From contig JAZGUH010000618.1 of the NCBI GenBank assembly GCA_037893225.1, positions 248,001-312,000 on the forward strand: a DNA stretch of 64,000 nucleotides, in the 5' to 3' direction. A program made the translations under genes and the position numbers. Positions 25,201 through 45,165 of the stretch are shown here, piece by piece (position 1 is the first letter of the stretch; each line of letters begins with the position of its first letter). The DNA is from Hippasteria phrygiana. Lineage: Eukaryota > Echinodermata > Asteroidea > Valvatida > Goniasteridae. The notes beneath the pieces were generated by a model. That model worked only from the letters and a program-made list of their open reading frames with translations. It had not been told where the DNA came from and made no database searches.

Positions 25201-28200
25201 GGAAAATCGACTAGTGGTTGACAAATAGTAGCCGTTCGAACTTGCTCTAAGCTGCTTCGACTTGACTTGGCGAGTCTGATTCTCGCATTGCACATGCAGG
25301 GGAATTCCCTTACATGTGTAATACGTTCAATTTTGCACGTGTTCGCTGGTCGCTTCGTTAGTTCCGCTCCGCATGTACCACTATTAGCGTGACAAAAGCT
25401 TGTGATTACGGAAGCCAGCGCTGCGTTCCCAGTTACGCGAACGATGGCTAGCTTCGCGAAGAAATAATTTTTAGGATCGACAAGAGAGTGGTGGGTGTTT
25501 GCGTCGTTCGCGGGAGGGGAATGCATCCGGTGTTTCCGCGCGCTCGACGTGAGCTCGAAGCCAGTGGCGACAAGATGGTGGCGCCCTTTGTTTTCAAGGT
25601 CGGTAAACCGGTTAAACCGAGTCAAACTTGGGCGGTATTTTTTGTTTTGGTTTAATCTAAAACCGCACAAGCTTATGTCAAAGGTCAAGTACTGAGGTCA
25701 AAGTTCTAAAATAGGCTGGAATTGTCCAACTTGTCTCATTTGAAAACTGGAAGACCAATTGGAATCAAACTTGGGTCATACATGCACTATTGTAACCTTT
25801 TATATGATGGTCGCGTCAAAGGTCAAGTACTCGGGTCAAAGGTCATGTCAGGTCGAGTTGTAAAAGAGGCTGGATTTGTAAAATTGGTAATTGTGCTATT
25901 GTGCCGATTGAGGTGTCCAAATGTGCAGAGAACATGATTAACGTTTAAGCAGGCGAGATGTGTGGTTCGAGAACCACCTTGTATTAAAACTTGAAGGCTT
26001 CCTCAACCTGTCAAAATCCAACACTGTGCAGTATATCCATGGCACATTCTTTTGACTTGGACAAATTGAGGCATCATAGCTCCATGTAAAGTAATGGTGC
26101 CAAGGCGCTACAGTCCTGAACCCATCAAAATTAGACAAAACCATTAGATATATGGCTTTAAAAAATGCACCTTTAAGATGACGTCACATGACATGTGATG
26201 ATGTCATCATGACGTAAAAGTTCGGCACACATTCGGAGCAGTTGGTCTAAGTGTCTGCCAAGTTTAGAGGCAGTCGGTTGCATAAAAGTAGCCAAAGTGC
26301 CGGTAAGAAAGAAAACATGTACAAATGCTATGGGCAATAGTCTGAAGAAAAAAAAAATCTTAACAAAGGCTGTTTCTGAAAACTTCCAAAACAGCCAATT
26401 GAATTGCTCTTCCCAGGGACAGGGACACCATGTTACAACCTGATGGAATGCCCCATTTCCTCACAACTTGAGTCTTGGAACTACCCGTTTGTTTTGTTTT
26501 AATTGTTGCAGGGTGATTCGTACTCCCGTGGGCAGGGTGTATTTTGCAGGTACAGAGACAGCCACCCGGTGGAGTGGGTACATGGACGGTGCTGTACAGG
26601 CTGGTGAGAGGGCAGCCAGGGAGGTAGGTCATGTGAGGGAATCATCAAGACTTGGATAGAGTTGTATAACCCGTGACTCGGATTCAGACCCGAGTCATGA
26701 TATAGCACAGGTGTGTATAGCCTGGGGTATGGGGGTACATCACAAATGTTTTTTTGAAATGGGATAGTCCATGGCCACCCCCATCCCCCACCCCCCATTA
26801 TTTTCCAAGACGACTGCCCCTTTTTTCAAGGTTCCTTCCACCAACGGTGAAGTTCACCAAATTGAATCAAAACATGCAATAGATTGACTTGGAGGAATTT
26901 TCTTTCTTCCTATTTTCTTTCATTTTTTATAAAGGCAAAAAAAAGAATATGTGGCCTCAAAAAAAAAGTGGGTTGGGAAAGCTAAATATGTTTTTTGTTA
27001 TTTTGCCTAACATTGCCAGTTCAGTACTGGAACTTGGAAGGTCACAAAACGTTTTGCTGAGGCCCTTAACCAGTTCGCATCGGAGGACGTGTTAACACGA
27101 TCTGGATGTTTTTATACACGGGCACGGCTGACAGGTTAAAACGTCAAGCTTGCCTCGCCTTACCTCCGGGTGACGTCTCAACACGCTAATCCCTCATTTG
27201 TTTTGTACACACACACAAAGTCCGAGAAGTCTGTGGAGGCGGACCGTGTGTTGAACTTGAACTTGGCCGCTGTGCACGGCCTGTTCTACAATTTACGCTT
27301 TGGTGGGCGCACCCGGAGTATTAAAATATATGAGGTTTCGGCAAGAAATATTGTACAAATACTGTTGAAATGACTCTTGCAAATCAGTATTTGTGGCGTT
27401 TGGCTGTATATCAGAAGTTGGCTGCTATATTTTGCCTTTTTTGTAAATTTCGGCAAAAATTATCCTGGCGCGAACTGGTTAACAAAAAAATACTATTAAG
27501 GATTAATCATAATAATTAATCAGAAGGAAAAGCGTCTACAAACATTGTTTTATCTTTCAACTGAATACTTTTTCAAGCTTCAAATCTAGCCTTAAATTGT
27601 TAAAAAGTGCAATGAGCTGATTGGACAATATTGACCTTCAGGTCATGTCTCCCGTTACGGGAGTGTCTTTGAAAGTTTAAATGCTTTCAACATTCCAATG
27701 AGATCATTGGCTGGTCCAATCAGGAACACCCGCTGTTCCAAATGAGAACAGCTTGGAACACTGCCAAGTGCTGAATAGAGCAGTGTTATGATGCCTGTGC
27801 ATGCCTGTTCTGGAGGGGGGCGTCTCATTTGGGGATGTTCCGGGAACACAGCTCATTCCCAAGGGGAACACATAAGCCTGTTTCACACGAGCGCTGTCCT
27901 GCGTGACGGAAATGCATCAATGAGTCATAAACCCACGGATACTGTGTCGTGTGAAAGTTTATTCCCGTTACCAAATCACCTGGGTCCTGTGCGGTTTGTG
28001 ACATAGGTCGAGTCCAATAAAATTTCGCATCAATGTGACATCCGTGTGACAATCACCAAGATTGGCTGTGTGAGTAGAGTCCCCAAAGGAGAACATGATT
28101 GCTCCGACTTTTGATACACTCTCAAATTAACAGACCTTAGTTCGCAGCCAACCCCATCGTGGGTCAGTATTGATATGATAAATATTGGGTCATATCACTT

Positions 28201-29168
28201 ATATTACCTTAACCCTAACATCCTAGGCATTCATTTGGGGTGAAGACCTGTGTACTACGAAATACGACTTAGTATTCTGTAGCACTGAGTGTCTCTGTCT
28301 TTGATGATTGAGTGTATCATGACAGCAGTCAAGATACTTGCAACTACAGAGTACTACTTCTATGTAATACAGTTAAGTTACTGGGTAAATTATATTTGTG
28401 TCAATGAATTGGATGGCTAAGAAATAAAATTGTATCATCTCTGAAAACCAGTAGTTCATGCTTTGTTTCCGCCTTAGATGAAAACAGACATTTTGCCTCC
28501 AACCCCAGCAACAAACAGTAGTACTACATATTACTACGTACTTTATTTGGGGTGAAGTACCAAATACCACAAATTACTACTTTTGTACACAAATAGGTAA
28601 GAGTACTGCATACTACAGTTTACTACTAGTAGTATTTTGTAGCTTTATGTGAGGTTAGGGTTAACAATTACTGACAGCGTGATGCAGTGATGGAGGAGTG
28701 TAATTTATTCATGTCCGTTTGGTTTCCAACCTTGCATTTAGGTTTTGTTTGCAAAAGGCACGCTACGGCAGGACGAGATATGGGAACCAGAACCAGATCC
28801 AGAGGTGAGCTGGAATGATACCCCCCCCCTTTTATCCCTATACCCTAAGCACACTCCAGATTATTGTTATCTAACACATCCAGAATGTTACTTTCTGTGC
28901 ACTTTGGGTTTAAACCAGGCAAGGTATGGGGGGAGAAAAGAAAATGTGACATCAGGTGCCATCGGTAGTTGTAATAATACAAAAATCCTTTTTTTTTTCT
29001 CAGAATGATGGGGTTACCTGTAACCCATTTGCTGATAGTCTTCTTCTTCGCATGGTGCCTTCCGTCCCAGCCTTCTTTAAGCTTGCTGGAGGGTCTCTGG
29101 TTCTTGGAACCATCGCATCGCTTCTGTACCTTCACAAGGACAGGTTCCCGCAGGTCTTTCAAAGCTAG
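7249..29168 (+). CDS. MAO: Monoamine oxidase (MAO A/B-type flavin amine oxidase), 16 coding exons
   Basis: Exons: 7249-7294, 8462-8556, 9501-9638, 10825-10926, 11633-11828, 13409-13446, 13896-13959, 14783-14958, 16376-16451, 17263-17350, 18059-18112, 20334-20391, 22332-22429, 26512-26623, 28742-28804, 29004-29168. All junctions are GT-AG, phases agree, and the joined frame is 522 codons plus stop, close to the usual 520-527. The N-terminus has the dinucleotide-binding GAGVSG split across exons 1 and 2, then [17 protein letters not shown] carries Cys395, the expected covalent FAD site. WSGYM gives the aromatic-cage partner Tyr433, and Lys297 lies near the flavin lysine of the family. The last exon has a hydrophobic tail anchor. 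The enzyme oxidatively deaminates amines at the outer mitochondrial membrane, producing aldehyde, ammonia and peroxide. The start ATG follows a polypyrimidine-AG at about 7183, suggesting an upstream 5'UTR exon. A single MAO serving both A and B roles is likely; substrate preference cannot be read here. Confidence 0.93.
7690..7838 (+). repeat. Dispersed repeat, copy 1
   Basis: About 150 bp (TTGATGGGTTCAGGACTG, CATGGAGCTATGATGCC, GTGTTGGATTTTGACAGGTT) recur inverted at about 25985-26140. This is an intronic interspersed repeat of unknown type with no coding potential. Confidence 0.6.
8036..8402. mobile_element. Foldback MITE in MAO intron 1
   Basis: Arms from about 8076 (ATTTTTATGTAGATTGC, AAAATCAAACAGCAAATT, ATTTCTGCCATGAAATACC) are reverse-complemented at about 8290-8360. 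The middle has AGCACTAGGCACAAAAGGG and GGCACCAGCGGGCTA. A truncated copy lies at about 15885-16110. The element ends about 60 bp before MAO exon 2. Confidence 0.75.
9700..9832 (+). repeat. Diverged fragment of the tRNA-derived SINE family
   Basis: GTATCCTTGAGTGATGA, then GCTTCCCAAGTTGTTAAAG and GGCGTGATG, align with the leading part of the SINE copy at about 14450. The tRNA-like part is missing here. Confidence 0.4.
10007..10293. mobile_element. piggyBac-type MITE, TTAA-flanked
   Basis: TTAA lies at 10007-10010 and at 10290-10293. Between them the element starts CCCTTTGCGTACGG and ends CCGTACTCAAGGGG, a 14-bp inverted repeat with two mismatches. The interior has two direct copies of a segment containing CAGGCCGGATGACGC. 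TTAA target sites with CCC termini are diagnostic of the piggyBac superfamily. A related copy lies at 40070-40290. Confidence 0.75.
10366..10783 (+). mobile_element. MITE with GTAGTATACAACATTTGC termini
   Basis: The element starts GTAGTATACAACATTTGC and ends with the reverse complement GCAAATGTTGTATACTAC. It shares internal segments (GCTGTAATTTTCAG, AGGTCGGGGAACTATACTA, GCCATGATTTCACAGGATGC) with copies at about 30559-30920 and 41347-41795 and a partial at 11330-11560. It lies about 40 bp before MAO exon 4. Confidence 0.75.
11330..11562 (+). mobile_element. Partial copy of the GTAGTATAC MITE family
   Basis: It contains TAGTCTGGTTCCCTGACCAT, AGGTCGGGGAACTATACTA and GCCATGATTTCACAGGATGC, as in 10366-10783, but the 5' terminus is absent. 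It sits just upstream of MAO exon 5. Confidence 0.6.
11868..12070. mobile_element. MITE with TACACTGTAAAAA termini
   Basis: The left end TACACTGTAAAAAAAGTTGG pairs with the right end, which reads CCCAACGTTTTTACAGTGTA. The interior repeats CCCAA/TTGGG motifs. TACACTGTAAAAA termini are common in animal DNA-transposon MITEs. The superfamily is not determined. Confidence 0.65.
12341..12398 (+). pseudogene. Duplicated 3' end of MAO exon 5 with splice donor
   Basis: The sequence ATGTTATTCCTGCTCTTCC, then TGGTACTCCAGGAGTGG and GCGGCAGTAAGT, closely matches the end of exon 5 (11786-11834). It even encodes a DM-FL-FLWY-RSGG equivalent followed by a GTAAGT donor. No matching acceptor or exon start is visible, so it is probably a non-functional partial duplication. 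A weaker third copy lies at 13250-13308. Confidence 0.6.
12940..13226. mobile_element. MITE with TATGGGCTCCGTGC termini
   Basis: TATGGGCTCCGTGC at 12940 is inverted as GCACGGAGCCCATA ending at 13226. The interior is non-coding. It is in MAO intron 5. Confidence 0.65.
13250..13308 (+). pseudogene. Second, more decayed copy of the MAO exon 5 end
   Basis: ATGTTATCCCTATTCTTC, TTGGTTCACCAGGAGCAATG and GTGGCAATTTTGA align with 12346-12400, with a one-base deletion and a lost splice donor. It lies directly after the inverted-repeat element 12940-13226. Confidence 0.5.
14340..14395 (+). repeat. Repeat fragment shared with 2205-2260
   Basis: TTTCGAACTTTAAGTAAG and TTCTTTCTCAAAGGCAAA match the element end at about 2218. 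It is an interspersed repeat fragment immediately before the SINE copy. Confidence 0.4.
14450..14690 (+). repeat. tRNA-derived SINE, copy A
   Basis: The element ends with a tRNA-like segment at about 14610-14680: A-box-like TGGCTCAGTTGGTAGAG, B-box-like GGTTCAAATCTCC, then TGCCAGTTTTCTTTGTT. About 150 bp before it are shared with 36345-36600 on the other strand. The acceptor-stem ends do not pair, so it is a SINE rather than a tRNA gene. Confidence 0.65.
15020..15286 (-). mobile_element. TTAA-flanked MITE (CCCCTTGTG family)
   Basis: TTAA lies at 15020-15023 and at 15283-15286. On the minus strand it begins CCCCTTGTGGCCAGCTG and shares GGCTGGTATGCCAAGAAC with copies at 17378 and 40291. TTAA flanks suggest piggyBac-type movement. 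Confidence 0.6.
15885..16110 (+). mobile_element. Truncated copy of the MITE at 8036-8402
   Basis: It shares AGCACTAGGCATAAAAGGG, GGCACCAGCGGGCTATG, AAAATAGCTCTCAAAAGTCAC and CAATACGCAATCTACAT with the intron-1 copy. The left arm is missing. Confidence 0.6.
16555..17211 (+). mobile_element. MITE (CAGAGTTGTA family) with expanded minisatellite
   Basis: The ends are CAGAGTTGTAGTCAAGTC and GACTTGATTACAACTCTG. The same family occurs at 18127-18373 and 18803-19032. In this copy an internal 12-bp motif has expanded into the array at 16694-17190. Confidence 0.65.
16694..17190 (+). repeat. 12-bp minisatellite, about 41 units
   Basis: The unit is CTTGTGATCCGA, with CTTTTGATCCGA and CTTTTTGATCCGA variants clustered in blocks toward the 3' end. 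The 12-bp period leaves an open frame repeating IRLV, which is not a gene. Confidence 0.9.
17374..17590 (+). mobile_element. Partial TTAA-type MITE (CCCCTTGTG family)
   Basis: It starts after TTAA at 17374 with CCCCTTGTGTCTGGCTGG, just after MAO exon 10. It shares GGCACCACACTAAATAGAG-type sequence with 40291-40597 and includes a C run near 17488. The right end is unclear. Confidence 0.5.
17888..17930 (-). repeat. Fragment of the TGTGACCCGCTC MITE family
   Basis: GCGACATAATACCCTTTTTT followed by AGAGCGGGTCACA matches, inverted, the left end of the nested MITE at 21263. Confidence 0.5.
18127..18373 (+). mobile_element. MITE (CAGAGTTGTA family), copy 2
   Basis: The ends are AGAGTTGTATTCGAGTCC and GGACTCGAATACAACTCT. 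The interior holds repeated AAGTCCCTGGAAGTCC-type motifs and CATTTCTTTGTCATTGTTCA. Confidence 0.65.
18402..18580 (+). repeat. 13-bp minisatellite, about 13-14 units
   Basis: CTCTTTGTCCGTA is repeated nearly perfectly. All frames stay open because the unit has no stop on either strand. The resulting ORFs on both strands are artefacts. Confidence 0.9.
18803..19032 (-). mobile_element. MITE (CAGAGTTGTA family), copy 3
   Basis: An inverted relative of the 18127 copy: CAGAGTTGTAGTCGAGTCC at the left, AAAGGAATGCCTTTGTC in the middle and GACTTGACTACA at the right. Confidence 0.6.
19355..19831 (+). mobile_element. Crypton-type exon with its promoter region, copy 2
   Basis: TATACAACACCTGAATAAATCC at 19355 is inverted at 19810-19831. 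Between them, 19510-19761 encodes 83 residues containing [20 protein letters not shown] and [15 protein letters not shown], then a donor-like AAGGTAAAC. The pattern resembles N-terminal exons of Crypton-derived proteins. The frame is open, unlike the copy at 1-150, but no recombinase core follows, so it is a fragment or a single exon of a spread unit. Confidence 0.5.
19826..19968. repeat. Hairpin paired with the Crypton-type exon, copy 2
   Basis: AAATAATGAATGTTT and GGTAAGAATAATTTC on the left are complemented on the right, ending ATTATTTGTATAC. It is shorter in the loop than the copy at 216-398. Confidence 0.6.
20820..20895 (+). repeat. Partial tRNA-derived SINE
   Basis: Only the second half of the tRNA-like part remains: CCGGAGGTCGCAGGTTCGAA, CCCGCTCCTGCCAG, TTTCTTTGTTCACTTTGAAAA. 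Confidence 0.55.
20994..22127. mobile_element. 1.1-kb element with ~150-bp inverted termini
   Basis: TAGCCTTGACCAAGGCTGTC at the left is inverted at the right end. The similarity continues inward for about 150 bp (CAAGCTT, GCGGCC, CTTGCCA-GGCACAG, TTGTGTCCTTTCT). There is no transposase ORF. A smaller MITE is inserted at 21263-21707. Confidence 0.65.
21263..21707. mobile_element. Nested MITE with TGTGACCCGCTC termini
   Basis: TGTGACCCGCTCTGAAAAAAGG at the left is inverted as the right end GAGCGGGTCACA. It lies within the larger element 20994-22127, giving a relative age order. A fragment of the same family is at 17888-17930. Confidence 0.65.
22332..22429 (+). other. MAO: MAO exon 13: covalent FAD attachment site
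   Basis: This exon encodes the segment ending [15 protein letters not shown]. The Cys in SGGCY is the residue that MAO A and B use for the 8-alpha-S-cysteinyl FAD bond, and the following Tyr is one wall of the aromatic cage. Both are intact, so the product should be a flavinylated, active-type enzyme. Confidence 0.9.
22852..23232 (+). CDS. SAP-like N-terminal fragment of a transposon partner protein
   Basis: 126 codons from [18 protein letters not shown]. The pattern W-V--L--FL---GV--TG--KKELVEL is a SAP-type helix-extended-loop-helix motif, followed by [19 protein letters not shown]. This N-terminal layout accompanies YqaJ-type nuclease proteins carried by ISL2EU transposons. The upstream ATGs in the same frame lie in the terminal repeat, so this start is preferred. 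No YqaJ core follows, so the gene is truncated or continues by splicing to sequence not present. Confidence 0.45.
   Translation: MDTNFEGWNVKKLQKFLQEKGVSITGYLKKELVELCKCVANLKFTTDPNLSSPNLRETLDKRLKDAGCTFSDPFNLPGFTKDFSNIYEISDYTMSSIISFVFERITTGENLFVNIQKQFLQDQSLT
23590..23931 (-). pseudogene. THAP zinc-finger exon, frameshifted
   Basis: Minus-strand frames read [17 protein letters not shown] and, after a one-base shift at an A run near 23780, [18 protein letters not shown] and [12 protein letters not shown]. The spacing of the C and of C--HF and the ending fit the second half of a THAP (C2CH) DNA-binding domain of transposase type. The shift means this copy cannot make the domain in one frame unless spliced. 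It lies between the terminal repeats of 22514-24213. Confidence 0.5.
24619..25671. mobile_element. Element with CTTGTGCGGT/ACCGCACAAG ends
   Basis: A 10-bp perfect terminal inverted repeat encloses 1.05 kb, with further GGTTT/AAACC symmetry inside the ends. It splits an older repeat: 24525-24610 (AATCAAACTTGGGTCATGCA) resembles 25740-25810. A foldback MITE is nested at 25117-25247. No transposase is seen, and the 202-residue minus-strand frame across it is not protein-like. Confidence 0.5.
25117..25247. mobile_element. Foldback MITE (GAGCAAGTTCGAG family), copy 1
   Basis: Arms of about 50 bp begin GAGCAAGTTCGAGTGGCGAC and end CGTTCGAACTTGCTC. The direct triplet TAA flanks both sides. A second copy is at 53173-53307. 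Confidence 0.75.
25985..26140 (-). repeat. Dispersed repeat, inverted copy of 7690-7838
   Basis: CAACCTGTCAAAATCCAACA, GGCATCATAGCTCCATG and CAGTCCTGAACCCATC are the reverse complement of the intron-1 copy. Confidence 0.6.
27066..27482. mobile_element. TTAA-flanked MITE with CCAGTTCGC termini
   Basis: TTAA lies at 27066-27069 and 27479-27482, enclosing a 409-bp element with perfect 9-bp ends CCAGTTCGC/GCGAACTGG. piggyBac-type target site. Non-coding. Confidence 0.65.
28208..28662. mobile_element. Possible TTAA-type MITE with CCCTAAC ends
   Basis: TTAACCCTAAC near 28208 is inverted as GTTAGGGTTAA near 28662. Inside, GGGGTGAAG, ACTACGAAATAC and AGTACTAC-type motifs repeat. It is in MAO intron 14. 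Confidence 0.45.
29004..29168 (+). other. MAO: MAO exon 16: C-terminal membrane anchor
   Basis: The last exon ends with about 20 hydrophobic residues ([17 protein letters not shown]) and a short basic tail before TAG at 29166-29168. This matches the tail anchor that places MAO in the outer mitochondrial membrane. No perfect AATAAA was noted just downstream. Confidence 0.85.
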
Positions 29169-29884
29169 AGGCATAGATGTGCTTTCGTAATGTGCTTTGG
29201 TGAGGATTTGATGTCTTGACACAGGCAGGTTTTATTTGATTTTGAAAATGGTGTCCACGTTCTGGTGATGGATGAAATATTTTGCAATATTTTGATATGT
29301 ATTTTAAAGGCTTTATCATGTCACGACTTGTAACTGCCATTACATTTTTTTTTAGAGTATGTCCAAGAATTTACGCATATGAATGGTCCCATAAGCAACC
29401 CTCTTAAAACGCGGATGATTTCAGTGTTTCTAATTCCAATGTTGGGAATCTGCAAGGAGAATACCCACAGGAATTGATTATATTGTGCAATTATGATGAT
29501 TATGTAATTAAAGAAGACATGGTGCGTTACATATGGGACTACAAGGGGACCTTTTCTTGGACCCCAATAGGCGCGATCCTTTCCCGAACCTGGCATACAA
29601 ATATAACATGGCTAGTATAGAAATACAGGGGGGAGTAAAAAAAACACATGTTTTATATCAAAGTCAATTTTATCAGAAATACAATATGTGTGCCCAAAAT
29701 AGATTTTACCAGAATTATGTCACGGCTATTGTGAATAGATCACGCAAATTTCATTAATGTGCAACTAAGCATTGCGATTATGTAAGCACTTGTTCATTGT
29801 GTCCTCAATTCATTATCGTTGCAAGCTCTTGGAGTAGACAATAACCAGCACAGCTACTTACCTCCTTGCATCCTGGTTGCCTGA

Positions 29885-30001
29885 AATCATTGCCTGGCTG
29901 CTCTTCCTTTAACTTGAAGGCCATTAAGTTAAATACACAATTCGGCCCGTCGTCTCATATCAGCAACTTCAAGTTGAAGGAAGAGCAGCCAGGCAATGAT
30001 T
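29885..30001. repeat. Short foldback
   Basis: ATCATTGCCTGGCTGCTCTT near 29886 is inverted as AAGAGCAGCCAGGCAATGAT near 30000. The arms are about 33 bp. Confidence 0.7.
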
Positions 30002-30086
30002 GTCAGAATTACCTTTTTTCTGGGACACCCTGTATATCAACTACACAGAGCACCAGTCCAGTGTTATTTATGTAATATCTAAACCA

Positions 30087-30312
30087 AGGGTGAGATTGGC
30101 CAAAAATGAAAAATCCACAAAAACCCCAGATCAACATTTAGTTTGTATTTGCCTAAAGGCACCCCTTAAAATATCCGTTTTTATTGGTCTATATCCACTT
30201 TGACAGGTAAAAACACCTTTAGGACAATACCTCAGGAATTCCAGATTGCAAAAGAGATTCTTTAAAAATTCTGAAATCCCGAGAAAAAAATCCTGACAAA
30301 TCTCACCCCTGC
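30087..30312 (+). mobile_element. MITE (GGTGAGATTGGCC family), copy 1
   Basis: It starts near GGGTGAGATTGGCC and ends CAAATCTCACCCCTG. It shares TTGCCTAAAGGCACCCC and AAAATATCCGTTTTTATTGG with 38728-39020. hAT-like termini. Confidence 0.6.
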
Positions 30313-30558
30313 TAAACTATATGTGTTTTGTGCAATATCCACAGCATTGTCACTCAAAAACAGGACTCTACGAATCCTGACCATGTTTTATTTTATGGAC
30401 TGTAGGACACATTGCATACTGAGAGATCTGACAGCCTGTCGCAGAACAGCTTTCTTTATAAGTTAGTTTTATCAAAATAATTAGCATTCACTAACAAAAT
30501 CCATGAATTGTAACTTTGTGAGGTGAATGATTGAGGTTAATTAATTACTAATCATTAA

Positions 30559-30920
30559 AGGTAGTGTACATGATTGGTCATTGTTGCAATTTTCAGAAAT
30601 GGGGGGTTAGTATTTGATAGGAAATATCATTCCACTGACCTGTTCAAAGTTTTGCGTTGTTGGATGGCGAAAAAACAAGAGAAAAACGGCGCTCGTTTTC
30701 AACCGTCGGGTTGATGATAGCCTTTAGTCAAGGCGCGTGTGGCTACCTGGATGCGCCCCGAATGCCAGCATGTCCGGGTAGCCACGTGCGCCTTGGTGCC
30801 ATCATTTCACAGGATGATTCAGACTACTATAGAGCACGGAAGTGATGACGTCAGTACTCTATTAACTTAGTCTAGTAAGGTATTTCGTAATAATTTAGCA
30901 ATCCGTGTACACTACATTTA
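30559..30920 (+). mobile_element. MITE (GTAGTATAC family), copy 3
   Basis: It begins GTAGTGTACATGATTGG, ends near CGTGTACACTAC, and carries GGGGGGTTAGTATTTGATAG and CATCATTTCACAGGATG as in 10366-10783. An internal palindrome pairs GGCGCGTGTGGCTACC with its complement. Confidence 0.6.
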
Positions 30921-31225
30921 TAGATCAGAATCAGGAAAATGCTGATTGCTTGGCTTTCACATCACTTTGTGATACTGCATATGTGCACACTGATGTGCCG
31001 AGGAGCGTATTTGCTGGAACAAATGAGACAAACTTATTACAGTTCTTAATGTTTGTATGTGCATTTTGCATGCAGTGACAGATGGGGTATTCTTTATGTA
31101 ATTGATATTTACTTGAGATACAGGTGCATAAAACACAAATTTTATGTCGGTTTGGGGACTTTCTATTTCAGCATCTTGAGGATAAAGATGGAATTAATTT
31201 ACTGGAGTAACAAGTAATAGACATT

Positions 31226-31390
31226 TTCAAAGTGAACAAAGAAACTGGCAGGATTCGAACCTGCGACCTCCGGAATACCGCACCGGCACTCTACCAACTG
31301 AGCTATCTTGCCCTATGTTGGGGTCTCCCAAATTGTCAGTATCTTTGTTCGGGTGGGCGATAGTCAGAAGTCATTAAAACTGACGGACAG
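31226..31390 (-). repeat. tRNA-derived SINE, copy B
   Basis: The minus strand reads an A-box (TAGCTCAGTTGGTAGAG) and B-box (GGTTCGAATCC) with a T-arm GCAGG/CCTGC, then CAGTTTCTTTGTTCAC. The acceptor ends do not pair, so it is not a working tRNA gene. Confidence 0.65.
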
Positions 31391-32009
31391 AATTTAGAAA
31401 ATTAAAGACTTTTTTATTTGGTAGTAAAAGTACACATGAAATTATTTTACAAATTAATTCAGTATAAAATATAGTCAATCCGTATGAAAAGTCATCAGTG
31501 TTACCTGTATTTAAAATATTCCAGATTGTGACCAATTTGTTTCATCATTCACCATATACAAGAAATTTAAATAAAAAAGTGTTGTCTCATATAAATCTCT
31601 ATGCATTGCCCGTTTCATATAATTTACTGGCAAATACAATGATTCATATTTACAGTTGTGTAAGATGCCATTAATTAAATATGTACAGGTCAGAAATAAT
31701 TGTGACCAATTATCCACTATATACAAGTAACTTTTATCAAGTGTCGTCTCATATAAATCTCTATGCATTGCCTGTTTCATAGCATTTACACAGCTGTATC
31801 CATGTGTCTATATAATTTTCTGAATTTGGTCCAACTTTGTCCCTTTTTGCGTCAATTTCCGTGATGCCTAAACTGACATAGCAAGAGCGCCCTCACATGT
31901 CACGAAACAGCATTTTGAATAGTGAAAAAACACTTGATTCTTCAAGTCCAAAAAGGAAAATTCCTTTATGCTTACAGAGTTTAGAATATTTGTGCAAAAT
32001 ATCTTTCTG

Positions 32010-32342
32010 AAGGCCTTTTCACACTAGCCGTCTCGCCCCGGGGCCACCCCCCGGGGCGAAATGGTTAGTGTGAACATTGCACCGCGTGCGAGGTTTCGTA
32101 CAGGTGCTCCCGACAAAAGAATTCCAAAGGTCCTGTCAAAGCATGCGCTAATGTTAATTGTATACAGCTTGGCCAAAAGCGCAGCGCCATTTTTCTGAAG
32201 CACAATCTGTTGTGCTGGTCTCGGGAACTATTTTCAGCGAGGAGGAAGTTGGAAATTTACTGGCCATCTGAGGGTTGATGAAATACAAACTAGTGTGAAA
32301 CGACGCGGGGTTGAATTCGGCACTCTAGTGTAAAAAGGCCTT
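32010..32342. mobile_element. MITE with AAGGCCTTTTCACACTAG termini
   Basis: The left end AAGGCCTTTTCACACTAG and right end CTAGTGTAAAAAGGCCTT form an inverted repeat with one mismatch. A GC hairpin (CGCCCCGGGG...CCCCGGGGCG) is just inside the left end. Confidence 0.7.
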
Positions 32343-32568
32343 GAATGATTTTCATTTTGCTGGACCTTGAAATAGATGAACTATACCATCATTGATTCAC
32401 CGCAAACTTGTCATGAAATACTATGTAACTTATCGTTGGGATTTCACATTTACTGTCGCATTGAAAGTGTGAGCTATGGCCATTTAAAAAGTAATTACAC
32501 ATCTAAACTGATATTTTATGTACATGGAAAGTTTTGCTGTAAAGAGCAATGGAAAGAACTAACACGCC

Positions 32569-45165
<12,597 letters not shown>

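Larger units (their letters stand above)
29169..32568. other. Gap between two convergent genes, repeat-filled
   Basis: MAO (plus) and the HHIP-like gene (minus) end facing each other across 3.4 kb. No coding exon is supported. It holds a foldback (29885-30001), a CAGGGGTGAG-type MITE (about 30087-30312), a GTAGTGTAC MITE (30559-30920), a tRNA-derived SINE (31226-31390) and a MITE at 32010-32342. About 31500-31790 has a direct repeat: ATAAATCTCTATGCATTGCC occurs twice. Confidence 0.7.

Noticed and set aside
25080..25688. 202-residue minus-strand frame
   Set aside because: Spans a foldback MITE and non-coding element interior, with no recognisable motif.
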